NCBI GenBank assembly: GCA_963675135.1
Contig: OY776132.1
Location: forward strand, 1,674,001 to 1,738,000
Source of the DNA: Galeopsis tetrahit
Taxonomy: Eukaryota; Streptophyta; Magnoliopsida; Lamiales; Lamiaceae
Reading direction: 5' to 3'
DNA length: 64,000 nucleotides
Position numbers and translations under genes: made by a program
Shown here: positions 1-11,299 of the stretch, in pieces
Layout of the letters: each line of letters begins with the position of its first letter
How positions within the stretch are numbered: position 1 is the first letter of the stretch
Notes under the pieces: generated by a model
The model's database searches: none
What the model saw: the letters and a program-made list of their open reading frames with translations, nothing else
What the model was told of the DNA's origin: nothing

Positions 1-28
1 ACCGTGGGATTAGTTCAAAACCGCTAGT

Positions 29-718
29 TCATTGAGTTGTTCTAACTTATAACACGAAGCTAATGATTAAATTATCATGATTCACAAGTGTTCTTATGGA
101 TGCACATAGTTATTTCCTTAAATTAGAAAACAACATTAACAATGTTTTTAGGGGAAAAAAAAATTCCAAATTACGAATTAGATTATTAACAATACATAAC
201 AATAAGTGAAAATTTAAATTTTCTCTGAGGCATTAGACAGAACACCTTATAGACAAGGCCAGCACTGCTGAGCTTAGTTTCAAATCCGTAACCAAAAACC
301 TCCTCAAATCCTTCCAGATGATGATCGTAGCGGTCTTTCCTCGAATCGCACACTCCTCCAACATCTAGAACTGCGTCAAGCTTATCCAAAACCTTTCAAA
401 TTACAGAGCAAAACGACAGAGTTTCGACAAAATAAGCCACCGCCATAACTAAACAAACAAAGTGCTAAAGTTTTCGCGTGCCATGGAATCGCGAGTGCGA
501 ATAACGTCAGCGTCGTAGAAATTCTCCGTGCGACGGATGATGAAGCAGCCGAGCGCTTCGTCGCAGTGGAATTTTCCACTGTGGGTGCCGATTTTCTTAG
601 AAGCGGCGGAAGAAGAGAGGCTGCGCCGCCATCCGCCGGAGAGAAGATAGTTGGAGAGTACGGTGGCGTGAGAACGTCGTAACATGAAGCTGGATTGAAG
701 AAACAAATATCTCACCAT
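29..718 (-). pseudogene. MYG1-like gene fragment (exons 1-2)
   Basis: The minus strand carries the first two exons of a MYG1/UPF0160-like gene: exon 1 at 482-718 and exon 2 at 246-392. They are the same lengths (237 and 147 nt) as in the plus-strand copy starting at 58825. The predicted protein has the same mitochondrial-type leader rich in Arg and Ser, then THSGKFHCDEALGCF and DRYDHH, both family hallmarks. The copy is broken in three ways: the exon 1 donor is GC instead of GT, a family Tyr is Cys (VGGVC), and homology to the other copy stops near position 29, inside the intron after exon 2, so downstream exons are absent. It is most likely a truncated pseudogene left by an inverted duplication. 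Confidence 0.8.
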
Positions 719-749
719 TGGCTTCTCAACGGTCCCGCGGGTTTTCCAG

Positions 750-959
750 TTTGGAGTTGGTCTCACTCGCTATCTCAAAACAATTGGTAAATTAATTATT
801 TTCCAAATATTTCTTATTATTATTATTTTTAATTCTTGAAATTATTTACTTTTAGTCTATATGCTTTCATATTGACCACAGAAAAAGATGGAGAAAATAT
901 TATTGGTGGGAAAATCATAAAGAACACCAATTCTTTACCAAGAATTGAGGTAATCATAT
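750..959 (+). pseudogene. WS/DGAT-like gene remnant, exons 3-4
   Basis: This stretch matches the exon 3/intron/exon 4 part of the better-preserved WS/DGAT-like gene (about 16020-16246). Shared landmarks are the words encoding LTRY and the run encoding KDGENIIGGKII. About 38 bases encoding the conserved LRSTVAFNLR region are missing, so it cannot be coding. The remnant abuts the inverted MYG1 fragment at about 745 and is interrupted at 960 by a Ty1/copia element. Its next exon is found beyond two transposons at 10831. Confidence 0.75.
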
Positions 960-1203
960 TGGAGATACGCATATCAGTACATATTTTCTTGTGATTTGGT
1001 TTGTATCTTTCCATATATTTTGATAGTGTAGATTGGCAAGTTAGTTTTCTTGTTCCTTAATTAAAGGAACCGATCCAAAATTATAGGGATCATTCTTCTT
1101 GTATGATTGTACAAATATGGGACGTTCCCATCTTCTTTGAAAATATACACAAAACAAGAGAATTATATATCTCGAAATTCTCCTCTCTGTGTCAAACTTT
1201 TCA
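960..1203 (+). repeat. 5' LTR of the copia element
   Basis: A direct repeat of 5511-5754 that begins TGGAGATACG and ends in CA. Its last base is followed immediately by the primer-binding site. Confidence 0.93.
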
Positions 1204-1221
1204 TGGCACCAGAGCAGGTTT
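1204..1221 (+). promoter_or_regulatory. tRNA primer-binding site
   Basis: TGGCACCAGAGCAGGTTT follows the LTR directly. It resembles the usual plant copia site TGGTATCAGAGC, complementary to initiator tRNA-Met, with two changes in the first six bases. Confidence 0.8.
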
Positions 1222-1279
1222 AAATTAAAGATCCTAAAGTTCACTAAAGCTTCCGCATATTTTTTTTTGGAGCACATCA

Positions 1280-4200
1280 ATGGCGAAAAACGGTGACGGT
1301 AGTAAAACTGGAACCGCAATTGATGTGAGTTCTCCTTATTTCATTGGCTCGTCTGACAATCCGAGTCATGTTTTCGTTACCGATCTCCTTAGTGATGGAA
1401 ACTACGGAGATTGGTCTGAAGAAATGAGCAATTGTCTTTTTGCCAAGAATAAGTTTGGTTTTGTGGATGGATCCATATCCATGCCACAAGAGGGTTCATC
1501 TGATTTGCTTCCATGGAAACGTTGCAATGCCATGGTTAAAGGTTGGTTGATGGTGGCCATGGACAAGGAGATCCGAAGTAGTGTCAAGCATGCAAAAACC
1601 GCACGAGAAATATGGAGCGATCTCGAAGAACGTTTCGGGAAAGAAAGCGCGCCCAAAGCCTATGAACTCAAGAGAAATCTCACCCTCACTCGTCAAGAAA
1701 AGATGTCTGTGTCGGCGTACTACACCAAACTAAAAGTGATTTGGGACGAAATCAATTCCATTTCGGAGGTTCCTAAGTGTACGTGCGACAAGTGCACTTG
1801 TCAATTGTCCAAGCTTTTTATCGAAAGGAATGAGAAGGAGAGAATCTACGAGTTTCTCATGGGTCTGGACGACGCCTTCAACACCATCAAAACACAAATT
1901 TTAAGTACAAAGCCATTGCCAAGCCTTGGGGCGACGTACCATCTGGTTGCAGAGGACGAGAGACAGCGGCTGATATCGGGTTCACGAAAGCCGACCGTTG
2001 ATGGTGCTGCATTCCAGATACAGCGGCAGGAGAAGCAAGAACGTGGTGGCAATGATCCTCCGAGGTGTGAAAATTGCGGGAAACTTTGGCACACCATCGA
2101 AAGTTGTTACGAAATCATTGGTTACCCAGAAAAAGGTCGAAGGCCGGGCAAGATGAAAGGGAAAGAAGCGAGCAAAAATTCTGAGAAGAAGCAGACACAT
2201 AAAGCTGCGACCATTGAGGCAAGTTCCACGAGCGTGAGTCCTCTTCCAGGTTTTTCCGCCGATCAACTAGCTCAGTTAAGGGACTTCCTTAACAACAGAG
2301 AGGACCTTGCCTCCGTTCCCTCTATAAATATGGCTGGTAAGATCTATTCTGGTGCACCGTGGGTAATAGATTCCGGAGCCACAGAACACATTACGCACGA
2401 AAAGAGCATCATTAAATCTTTCATGAATACTAGTACAGAAATACCCGTTAAAATTCCTAATGGGGATAAACTGCCGGTTCGGTGTGTTGGTTCTGTTGAT
2501 TTGCCTAATGGTTTAAGTATTGAGCGTGTATTGCATGTACCAGATTTCCAATGCAATTTGCTCTCAATTAGTCGACTCACAAAGGATCTCAACTGTGTGA
2601 TGACATTCTTCCCTAATTTTTGTACCATGCAGGACTTAGCATCGAGGAACCTGATTGGAGTGGGTAGGCAGCGTGATGGTCTATATCTTCTAGAGCCGGT
2701 TGGTGATAGTCGAAGAGCCTTCTCAGCGACTGTTGATTCAGAAGTATGGCATAGACGATTGGGACACGCCTCTAGAGTAAAGCTTCAAAGTCTTTCCTTC
2801 ACTAATAAAGTATTGACTGGCCCTTGTGAGCCCTGCATGAGGGCCAAACAAACTAGAACTCCTTTTCCTTCTAGTTCTATTCAGTCTGTTACTTGTTTTG
2901 ATTTGATACATTGTGACATTTGGGGTGGATATAAAACTGCTTCGTTTACAGGAGCATATTATTTCCTCACTATTGTAGATGATTACAGTCGGGGCGTTTG
3001 GGTTTATTTGATGAAGTTTAAATCTGAGGCATGCAAATATATCCAATTGTTTTGTAATATGGTGAAAACACAATTTGGAAAAATTGTAAAACGCATTCGA
3101 ACTGATAATGGGGGTGAATTTCAATCACATGAAATGATGGATTTTTATATGCAGTCTGGGATTGTGCTTGAAACTTCTTGTGTTCACACACCGCAGCAGA
3201 ACGGTGTCGTTGAACGAAAGCATAGACATATTCTTGAAGTTGCTAGGGCCTTACGTTTTCAAGCCGAATTACCTATAATGTTTTGGGGTGAATGTGTGTT
3301 GACGGCTGTTTATATCATAAATAGACTTCCTTCAAAAATTCTTCAAAATCGTACCCCGTATGAGATTTTATTGAACAAAAAACCCAGTTATGATCACTTG
3401 AGAGTCTTTGGGTGTCTTGTGTTTGCCAAAGATACAAGAAAAGGAGGGGACAAATTTGATGAAAGGGGGAGGTCGTGCATTTTTGTGGGATACCCACATG
3501 GACAAAAGGGGTACAAAGTGTACGATGTTAAAACAAAGAAAATGTACACTTCTCGTGACGTAAAATTCTATGAGAGTATTTTCCCATATTCATCGCATAT
3601 TGATAAAGTTAGAGGCGAGGAAAATGAATCTTGGGATGGTGAGACTAATCAACAGGACCTTGATGAGTGCGCCGAGACTGAGATACCGTGTGAGGATATT
3701 GAGGGTTTGCTCAATGTTGGTCAGAATCCTAGTCACGAAGTTGATAAGCAAACTGGAGCAGTAGGTTCGCGGCAGAGCAGCCGAACCAAACGTCAACCCT
3801 CACATCTCCAAGAGTATGAAGTCGACTTGCCAAGATCTATAGACCACACGCAGCCCACATCCAACTCGGTTTCCTCGACGGTACATCCTCTTGCTAATTA
3901 TATCTCTTATGATAAATTTTCTTTTGCTCACAAATGTTTCTTGACTGCCATCAATAAAATTGATGAGCCGAAATTCTACTCACAAGCAGTCAAAATGGAG
4001 CAGTGGCGTGATGCGATGAAAAGAGAGATTGAAGCGTTAGAGGCAAATGGAACATGGAGCCTAGAACCCTTGGCTCCCGGAAAGCGTGCAATCGACTCAA
4101 AATGGATTTATAAGGTGAAGTATAAGCCGACGGGAGAAGTTGAGCGTTATAAAGCACGGCTTGTTGCCAAGGGTTTTACACAAATTGAAGGCATCGATTT

Positions 4201-5500
4201 TCATGAGACGTTTGCTCCAGTGGCAAAGCTTGTTACAGTTCGTGCTTTGTTGGCCGTTGCCGTCAAGAAAAGGTGGATAATCCATCAGTTAGACGTAAAT
4301 AATGCGTTCTTGCATGGTGACTTAGTCGAGGATGTCTACATGAAAGTTCCGCAAGGATTTTCCAAACCAGGAGATGCTAGAGTTTGCAAATTACGCAAGT
4401 CCCTTTATGGTTTACGACAGGCATCGAGAAATTGGTACCACAAGTTCACTCATGCAATCCTTGCTGTTGGTTTTAGACAGTCGCATGCGGACCATTCCTT
4501 GTTCATTTTCAAACAAGGGCATATCTACATTGCAGCACTAATCTATGTGGACGATGTAATCCTTGCAGGAAACGACATGAAGAAAATTCAAGAGACCAAA
4601 ACCTATCTTGATCGCAGGTTTAGTATAAAAGATCTGGGCCCCCTGAAATACTTCTTGGGTATCGAAGTGGCACGTTCGGATGCAGGTATCGTGCTCAGCC
4701 AACGTAAATATACCCTTGATATATTGAAGGATTGTGGGATGGAAGGCTGTCGTCCCAGCTTGTTCCCCATGGAACAAAATACTAAATACGACCTTAACAA
4801 AGATGGAGTTGCCGTGGACATGCTACAGTACCGCCGGCTTGTTGGGAGGCTTCTCTACCTCACAGTAACCCGACCAGACATTCTGTATGCTACGAATGTG
4901 CTCAGTCAGTTCGTATCCTCGCCCCGACAGTCCCACATGGATGCGGTTTTGCGTGTTGTCCGGTACCTCAAGGGAACGCCTAGGCAAGGCATTTTCTTCC
5001 CGACAGCAGGAAGCTTGTCACTGGATGCATACTGTGATTCGGATTGGGGCGGATGCCCAATGACACGACGTTCCAGAACAGGCTACCTTATATCCTTCGG
5101 AGGAGCGCCCATTTCATGGCGTACCAAGAAACAAACCGTAGTCTCTCGATCCTCCGCTGAAGCCGAATACCGTGCCATGGCAGCCACCGTTAGTGAGATC
5201 TTATGGCTTCGTTGGTTACTGATCGACTTAGAAGCTCGTCAACCTAACCCGACGGCTCTTTATTGTGACAATCAGGCCGCGCGACACATTGCTAACAATC
5301 CAGTTTATCACGAGAGGACGAAGCATGTTGAAATGGATTGTTATTTTGTCCGTGAACGTGTTGAGTCCAAGGAAGTCGAACCTCGACAGATTAACACCTC
5401 CGAGCAGCTTGCGGACGTGTTCACCAAGGCTCTCGGATCAGACCAGTTTCGACGGCTCGTTAGCAAGTTGGGGGTTCACAACCTTCACCTCCCAACTTGA
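1280..5500 (+). CDS. Ty1/copia gag-pol polyprotein (1406 aa)
   Basis: One open frame encodes all functions in copia order. A UBN2-type gag comes first. A CX2CX4HX4C zinc knuckle (CENCGKLWHTIESC) begins near residue 263, and the aspartic protease DSGA lies near 364. The integrase follows, with a WHRRLGH zinc-binding start near 490 and core motifs such as VDDYSR and RTDNGGEF. Reverse transcriptase has its YVDD catalytic motif near 1089, and RNase H carries YCDSDW and SSAEAEYRAM from about 1251. No stop or frameshift interrupts it. The ATG at 1280 is the first in frame after the primer-binding site and is typical in position. The protein would copy and integrate the element. With near-identical LTRs, the element may still be mobile. 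Confidence 0.95.
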   Translation: MAKNGDGSKTGTAIDVSSPYFIGSSDNPSHVFVTDLLSDGNYGDWSEEMSNCLFAKNKFGFVDGSISMPQEGSSDLLPWKRCNAMVKGWLMVAMDKEIRSSVKHAKTAREIWSDLEERFGKESAPKAYELKRNLTLTRQEKMSVSAYYTKLKVIWDEINSISEVPKCTCDKCTCQLSKLFIERNEKERIYEFLMGLDDAFNTIKTQILSTKPLPSLGATYHLVAEDERQRLISGSRKPTVDGAAFQIQRQEKQERGGNDPPRCENCGKLWHTIESCYEIIGYPEKGRRPGKMKGKEASKNSEKKQTHKAATIEASSTSVSPLPGFSADQLAQLRDFLNNREDLASVPSINMAGKIYSGAPWVIDSGATEHITHEKSIIKSFMNTSTEIPVKIPNGDKLPVRCVGSVDLPNGLSIERVLHVPDFQCNLLSISRLTKDLNCVMTFFPNFCTMQDLASRNLIGVGRQRDGLYLLEPVGDSRRAFSATVDSEVWHRRLGHASRVKLQSLSFTNKVLTGPCEPCMRAKQTRTPFPSSSIQSVTCFDLIHCDIWGGYKTASFTGAYYFLTIVDDYSRGVWVYLMKFKSEACKYIQLFCNMVKTQFGKIVKRIRTDNGGEFQSHEMMDFYMQSGIVLETSCVHTPQQNGVVERKHRHILEVARALRFQAELPIMFWGECVLTAVYIINRLPSKILQNRTPYEILLNKKPSYDHLRVFGCLVFAKDTRKGGDKFDERGRSCIFVGYPHGQKGYKVYDVKTKKMYTSRDVKFYESIFPYSSHIDKVRGEENESWDGETNQQDLDECAETEIPCEDIEGLLNVGQNPSHEVDKQTGAVGSRQSSRTKRQPSHLQEYEVDLPRSIDHTQPTSNSVSSTVHPLANYISYDKFSFAHKCFLTAINKIDEPKFYSQAVKMEQWRDAMKREIEALEANGTWSLEPLAPGKRAIDSKWIYKVKYKPTGEVERYKARLVAKGFTQIEGIDFHETFAPVAKLVTVRALLAVAVKKRWIIHQLDVNNAFLHGDLVEDVYMKVPQGFSKPGDARVCKLRKSLYGLRQASRNWYHKFTHAILAVGFRQSHADHSLFIFKQGHIYIAALIYVDDVILAGNDMKKIQETKTYLDRRFSIKDLGPLKYFLGIEVARSDAGIVLSQRKYTLDILKDCGMEGCRPSLFPMEQNTKYDLNKDGVAVDMLQYRRLVGRLLYLTVTRPDILYATNVLSQFVSSPRQSHMDAVLRVVRYLKGTPRQGIFFPTAGSLSLDAYCDSDWGGCPMTRRSRTGYLISFGGAPISWRTKKQTVVSRSSAEAEYRAMAATVSEILWLRWLLIDLEARQPNPTALYCDNQAARHIANNPVYHERTKHVEMDCYFVRERVESKEVEPRQINTSEQLADVFTKALGSDQFRRLVSKLGVHNLHLPT

Positions 5501-5510
5501 GGGGGAGTAT

Positions 5511-5754
5511 TGGAGATACGCATATCAGTACATATTTTCTTGTGATTTGGTTTGTATCTTTCCATATATTTTGATAGTGTAGATTGGCAAGTTAGTTTTC
5601 TTGTTCCTTAATTAAAGGAACCGATCCAAAATTATAGGGATCATTCTTCTTGTATGATTGTACAAATATGGGACGTTCCCATCTTCTTTGAAAATATACA
5701 TAAAACAAGAGAATTATATATCTCGAAATTCTCCTCTCTGTGTCAAACTTTTCA
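5511..5754 (+). repeat. 3' LTR of the copia element
   Basis: A direct repeat of 960-1203 with one visible substitution. It is preceded by the polypurine tract at about 5499-5510, which also contains the stop codon of the polyprotein. Confidence 0.93.
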
Positions 5755-5779
5755 ATGTCATATATCTTTCTTGTTATGA

Positions 5780-8700
5780 TTTTTTTTTTTGGGGGATTTT
5801 GTTGGTATGTAGACCAGGAATACTGATTGATCGACAGATGGCTTTTCCTAATTCACCAACGACTACTCCACTTCAATCGCGTGAACTGGTAGAGTCCGCT
5901 CCTCTTTGAGCTAAAAGATGAGCTTCTTTAAGCTTGGTTTTGGGGCAGTATTTGAATTTGCACACTACAAATTCATGAGTAAGAGCAAAAATGTCTCTTA
6001 CAACACTATCCTCCGGCCCCAGAGATTTGTCTAATTGTTGGCATAGGGATACGGCTTGTTGGGAGTATGTACGGATTTCAAGGTACCCCGAGCACCAAGA
6101 TCTAGCTCTTCGAAGGCCCTCCCGTATTGCCATTAATTATGCTCCTAGAGCTCCCCTTTGGGGTCGAATCTTCTGAGCGAAATTCATAATTTGATCCTCA
6201 TTCTCTCGGCGTAGCAGCCCCCCAACTCCAAAGCGCCCTTCTTCTCTCTTGCATGCACCGTCCACTTCCAAGATGTATTTGTCCATTCCTTCTGTATCCA
6301 TATGATCATTCTCATCCAAAGTCTGAGGAATGGTAGTCTTAGCTTTATTATTTTGTTTTCGGAACGCCTCTAAGTAGCTCAACACTCTTTCCCCAGATCT
6401 AATATCTAGCTTCTTACTTGTGCTTGTATCTGCATGAAGAATTCTGCATCTCTCTTTCCATACTCCCCAAGCCACCATCACAATATTCTCAAAGATATCT
6501 TTTCCATAGGTTTTATAAAGGAGGTCCAGAAGGTCTGCTGTTTGTGCCTCTTTTCCTAGTTTATAAATATCCTTGAATCCAATCCACTTCCAGATTTTCT
6601 TCACCTCTGAGCAGCAGAAAATTGCATGTGTAGTGGAGGGTTGATCTCCCCCACAAAGCCCACACCAGGGAGGTATCGGGATGTGCCTTCTTGCCAAATT
6701 GCCTTCTGTTTGTATAAAATCCCGATACATTTTCCAGCAAAAAATCTTAACTTTCGGAGGGATTCTCATTTTCCACACCGCTCTCCACCATTTTCCTTCT
6801 TCATCTCTTGAAGAGGGCGTTGCCTTCTCCTTATAGTAAGGCTCCTCTGCAAAACCCCTCCAGTATCCAGTGCTGACTGAGTAATTCCCCATTGGATCCT
6901 CCAACCAAAATCTTCTATCCTCATCATCTTTATTTCCAACCTGTGTGCACATGATGTTGTCCGCCTCATGTTTGTTAAAGGCCAACCTGACCAGCTCTTC
7001 TTTCCACTCCCTATTATCATCCAAAAAGAAATTGATATTGGGTGTGGCAGCAATCCCCGAATAAATCCTTCCACTACCCGAATCCTGCACCCACGCATGC
7101 TTATGTATTTTAATTCTTTCTCCATTTCCTATCATCCATCTGATCCCTGACTCCAAAATATATCGACTCTTACATAGCGATCGCCACGTAAAAGATGAAT
7201 TAGTTCCCGGTTCATCCTCCATAATATCCATATGTTTAAAGTATCGAGCCTTAAGAATCTTGTTAAGTAACAAATCCGGCTCATTGATGCACCTCCAGAC
7301 TTGCTTGGCGAGTAAGGCATCATTAAATAAGTGTAACCGCCTAAAACCCATACCACCCTCCTCTTTAGGCTTACACAAATCCGCCCACTTTTGCCAGTGC
7401 ATTCTATTACCTCCCTCTTTCTTTCCCCACCAAAAATCTGCCATCAGGTTTTCCATTTGTGTACACACTTGAATAGGAATTTTGAAACACATCATTGCAT
7501 ACGTAGGGATTGCCTGCAGGACCGCCTTTATAAGCACCTCCCTTCCCCCTTCCGAGAACTCCTTGTTTTTCCAATTATCGATCCGATTCTTCATTCTGTC
7601 CACCAAATAAGCAAACTGGACCCTCTTCGATCTGAGAGAGAAAGTTGGTAGGCCTAGGTAGACTTGATGTCCTTTTGTAATTCTGATCCCTAAGGCCTGC
7701 TGTGTTCTCCGCTTGTGGCTCTCCTTCGTTCTAGGACTAAAGAGGATCGTTGATTTATCGAAATTAATCATTTGTCCCGAAGCCATTTCGTAGTCTTTTA
7801 ATATAGTCTTCACTTCCTCACCACTTTGCTCCTTAATTTTGAAGAAAATAACACTATCGTCAGCGAACAAAAGATGAGATATCATAGGCGTCTCTCTCGC
7901 CACTCTGATCCCTTCCAATTCCCCCCGGACAACTCTATCTCTAACATAGGACGAAAGGCCTTGTGCACATATAACAAAAAGGAAGGGGGACAAGGGGTCA
8001 CCCTGTCGAAGGCCTCTCTCCGGAGTAACACTTCCTACCACTGAGTTGTTAACTTTAAAGGAATACCTAACCGTCCGGACACATCGCATGATAATTTCAA
8101 CGAACCTATCTGGAAATCCCAACCTCTTGAGTTGATCTTCTAGAAAAGACCATTCTATGCGATCATACGCTTTACTCATATCTAGTTTAACAGCAGCGTA
8201 CCCCGATTGACTCTTGTTGTTCCTTAACCAGTGCATACATTCGTATCCAATAAGGATATTATCCGAGATTTGTCTACCTTTAACAAAGGCGCTTTGGCGC
8301 TCATCCACGACGTCTGGCATGACTCTTTTCATTCTATTTGCAATAATTTTGGCCACGAATCTATAACTGGCGTTGCAGAGACTAATGGGGCGAAAATCTT
8401 TCAAACATTTTGGGCTTTTAATCTTAGGGATAAGAGTTATCCACGTGTCATTCCAACTCTGGACATCCCCATTATTATTCAAAATATCAAGAATTCCTTT
8501 GGTAATGTCCTCTCCCACTATGTGCGACATCTCCTGGAAAAACCTAGCGTTGAATCCGTCCGGTCCCGGGGCTTTTCCTGGGTCTAAGTCAAATACCGCC
8601 TTCCTAACTTCCTCTTTGGTAAACCTCCGTGCTAAGAAGTTAGACATTTCATCAGAAATAATAGGCTCCGTATGCGTGAGGATTTTATCTAGGTGCTCCT

Positions 8701-10736
8701 GCGCTGGTCTAATTGATGTAAACAACGTTTGGTAGTACCCCGTAATGAGATCAGTGATGCTCTCCTTCGTATCTGCCCAAGATCCATCCTCCTGCTGTAG
8801 TCGCTCAATGGAATTACGGCTTTTCCTCTCAGTTGCTCTGCGATGGAAATACGTGGTATTTCTATCTCCATTAACCATCCATGTGGTTCGTGCTCTTTGC
8901 CTCCAGTATTCCTCTTGTTGCGATAATCTATTCTCCAACTCTTGTTCTTGATTTAAATACTCCTCTTCGTCTTCCTCTTCGACTGTGGAATAGTGTTGTA
9001 GCTGTTCCGAGAGAATTTTAATTTTTTTCTCCAGATTCCCAACGTGCCGTGTCGCCCAGTTTTGAAGAGCACGAGCGCAGCTTTTCAGTTTTAAAGGCAA
9101 GGGGAGCCCTCTGTTCTGTTGGTCCCAGTTATGCCTGACCTCTTCTTCCAAGGTGTGCTCCATCAACCATGCATTCTCAAATCTAAAATGACGGAACCGC
9201 TCTATCCCCCAACACCACGCCTTATTCTGAGTTTTGATGGAGATGGCTCTATGGTCGGAGCCAAACCACAGTGAGTGTTGTACTTGATGTGATTTCCACA
9301 GCTTAATCCATTCCACATTGGCGACAAAGCGATCCAGTCGCTCCAAGATTTTGTACGGTCCTTTCCTTTTATTGTTCCATGTGAACTTAGGTCCCTTGAA
9401 CCCTAAGTCATGTAATTCATTCTCCACAAGCATAGTATGAAAGCGATTCATGTTATTAAGAGTTCTACCATTTTGGTTGCCTCCTTTCTTTTCATTACTG
9501 TTAAGAATCTCATTAAAGTCTCCTCCCATAAGCCAAGCTTGATTTTGAGAGTGGGTCGATTTAATGCGTTTGAATAGCTCCTTAGAGAATTGTCTAAGTT
9601 GTTGGTTTGGGGGGCCATGATACCCCGTAAACCACCATTGTTGATCATTCAAATGTATAAGAGCATCAATGTGACAATTTGAGTAGGAGCCAATAGAAAT
9701 TCTTACTTCATTAGTGGCATACAAAATGAGACCCCCACCATTACCAATAGGTTCCACAGCAAAACAGAAATTAAAGTTCAACAATGGCTTCCAAGCCTGC
9801 GCTATCCTAAGGGGGAGCCTCGACTCCATAATAAACAAAACAAAAGGCTTATTTAGGGCAATAACTTGCCGTAGTTTCTGAAATGCATGGGGACCCTTCA
9901 AACCCCGTGCATTCAAGCAGGTCGTGTTCATGGAACTTCAAAGTTTGGAGGACCCGATTTTGCCACAACCAACAAGTCAAGAGTCTCACTCTTCAAGACA
10001 ACCAGCATAAAGAAAAGAGATCAAATCTGGTTGCAAAGTTTGGGACCTACTCAAGATACCTTTCTGAAACTCCCAATATTCACCATATTCACACAAAAAG
10101 GAATAATACCAATAATTGAATTTATGTACCCTGATTTCACTCCACACCCCTTACAGATGGAACACCACTTACAATGAATACCACGGCAGCAGCGAAGAAC
10201 TTCACCAGAAATTAATCCAATGGTACCTGGTATAGGCCGGTTTATGCCCGGCTATGCCGCTCGAGGCACACTAAGGCTTAGATTGACGCGTTAGGGCAGG
10301 GGAACACACTTCGTCTCTGTGCGGCGTCGATTGACTCGTTTCGGTAATAAAAGATAGGTCTTGAAAAGTAAAATAGAAGCCTTCTTCCAATTTAAAAGAC
10401 GGCCATCGAGAGGAAAAAACTCACGGCGGGACTGGAGCCACTTCCGGTGGCGAGACAAAAAGGAACAGGACCACGAAAATAGAATCGCTCCGCCGTTGTA
10501 GGTCTCAAAATCAATACGGATAGAAAGCTGTTGACGAGAGGAGCAAAAGCCCTCGCTTGTAATAATGATCGACCTCCGATTTAGAGGTCAATTTTATCGG
10601 CGAACATCAGAGTTGCGCTTGAAAATAGTATCGGTAAGGAGAGAGAAACTCAAGAGACATCAAACCGCAATAATCGCACCTCCAAACGGTGTAAATCGCC
10701 CACACCTACATTCTCGGGCCGCGATAAAAAACAAAA
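5780..10736 (-). mobile_element. Near full-length LINE (non-LTR retrotransposon)
   Basis: The 18-base word ATATCTTTCTTGTTATGA is present at 5762-5779 and again at 10737-10754. It brackets a minus-strand LINE whose poly(A) tail reads as an 11-base T run at 5780-5790. Removing the segment restores continuous WS/DGAT intron sequence. The perfect duplication indicates a recent target-primed insertion. ORF2 fills 5873-9931. The 5' part (9932-10736) contains no ORF1 that I can recognise, so the element either has a degenerate gag-like ORF or is slightly 5'-truncated. Confidence 0.93.
5873..9931 (-). pseudogene. LINE ORF2: endonuclease, reverse transcriptase, RNase H; one stop
   Basis: From the ATG at 9931 the frame runs 1264 codons. 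It starts with an exonuclease-endonuclease-phosphatase domain (LNARGL start, GGDFNEIL, GSDHRAI). Reverse transcriptase follows, with its FADD catalytic motif near residue 689, and then a zf-RVT zinc motif (CGLCGGD...H...C) near 1094. An RNase H-like segment (EVDGACK) begins before the stop. A TAA at 6137-6139 interrupts this last domain, and the same frame resumes at once (LMAIREGL) and runs to 5873. In relatives this position is commonly Glu, so a single GAA-to-TAA change is the simplest explanation. Otherwise the frame is open, and the element was recently active. Confidence 0.9.
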
Positions 10737-10754
10737 ATATCTTTCTTGTTATGA

Positions 10755-11042
10755 AATTCGTCCTTCAGTTACGCCCTTAATATTATTTAATAGTCGAAAA
10801 CGAGGTTATTAATTAATATATTTAATACAGAATTTGTTCGAGATGATGGAGAAAGGGGGTTAAATGACACGTGGGAAAATAAGAGTGGTGCTGTTCTTCT
10901 GCCCTACACCATTGCTCCACGAGACGACGTCTTAACTCAAATTCGTCGAGCAAAATCGAATATGGATCGAAAGAAACTCTCACTCGCACACAAAATTGGC
11001 TTCCTTGCAAACAAGCTAGTAATGTCCTTTTTTGGAACCAAG
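10755..11042 (+). pseudogene. WS/DGAT-like remnant, exon 5
   Basis: Sequence 10831-11042 matches exon 5 of the gene at 16322-16534: MMEKG, an RRAKS-type stretch, DRKKLSL and a GTK end before a GT donor. It is one base shorter, and a stop follows the MMEKGG codons, so the frame is destroyed. It continues the remnant at 750-959 once the copia and LINE insertions are removed. Bases 10755-10830 are the intron tail. Confidence 0.8.
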
Positions 11043-11049
11043 GTACAAA

Positions 11050-11290
11050 ATGTTGAGCTAGTCTTTGGGTTGAAATTAGGCGAGGTTGTACATCTCCACC
11101 TACAATTCATTCACAAACAAAGTAGCTAGCAATCCATTTCAACATGCTTGGCGGGCTTCTTAATTGGTTGTGGCAGAAGAGTGGCGTGGGCCCAGTTTGT
11201 TTTACGTCAAAGTCTTGGAGAAGCCAAAGCAACCAAACAACTTCAAAAACTGTGGCTGTCATAGCCCTATATTCCGCTTCGGGCAACGAT
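11050..11290 (-). pseudogene. Copia RNase H remnant
   Basis: Read on the minus strand, 11290 towards 11050 encodes PEAEYRAMTA, then a diverged VVWLLWLL, MLKWIASYFVCE and ISTQRLAQ. This is the order of the C-terminal RNase H domain of Ty1/copia polyproteins. Internal deletions and stops are present. It is unrelated in position to the intact element at 960. Confidence 0.7.
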
Positions 11291-11299
11291 CCAAAATAA

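Larger units (their letters stand above)
960..5758 (+). mobile_element. Ty1/copia LTR retrotransposon, nearly intact
   Basis: Two 244-bp LTRs (960-1203 and 5511-5754), each starting TG and ending CA, flank an uninterrupted gag-pol frame. By eye the LTRs differ at one base (C/T in the AAATATACAYAAAACAAG stretch), so the insertion is recent. A primer-binding site directly follows the 5' LTR and a purine tract (GAGGGGGAGTAT) precedes the 3' LTR. The word TCATAT occurs just before the 5' LTR (954-959) and again at 5758-5763, four bases beyond the CA end of the 3' LTR. So the target duplication is probably CATAT, with extra bases ATGT at the right end. It lies in an intron of the old WS/DGAT remnant. 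Confidence 0.93.

Noticed and set aside
10081..10200. A cysteine-rich minus-strand stretch upstream of LINE ORF2 as a zinc-knuckle ORF1.
   Set aside because: The spacing does not fit CX2CX4HX4C and stops follow closely, so it cannot be supported as ORF1.
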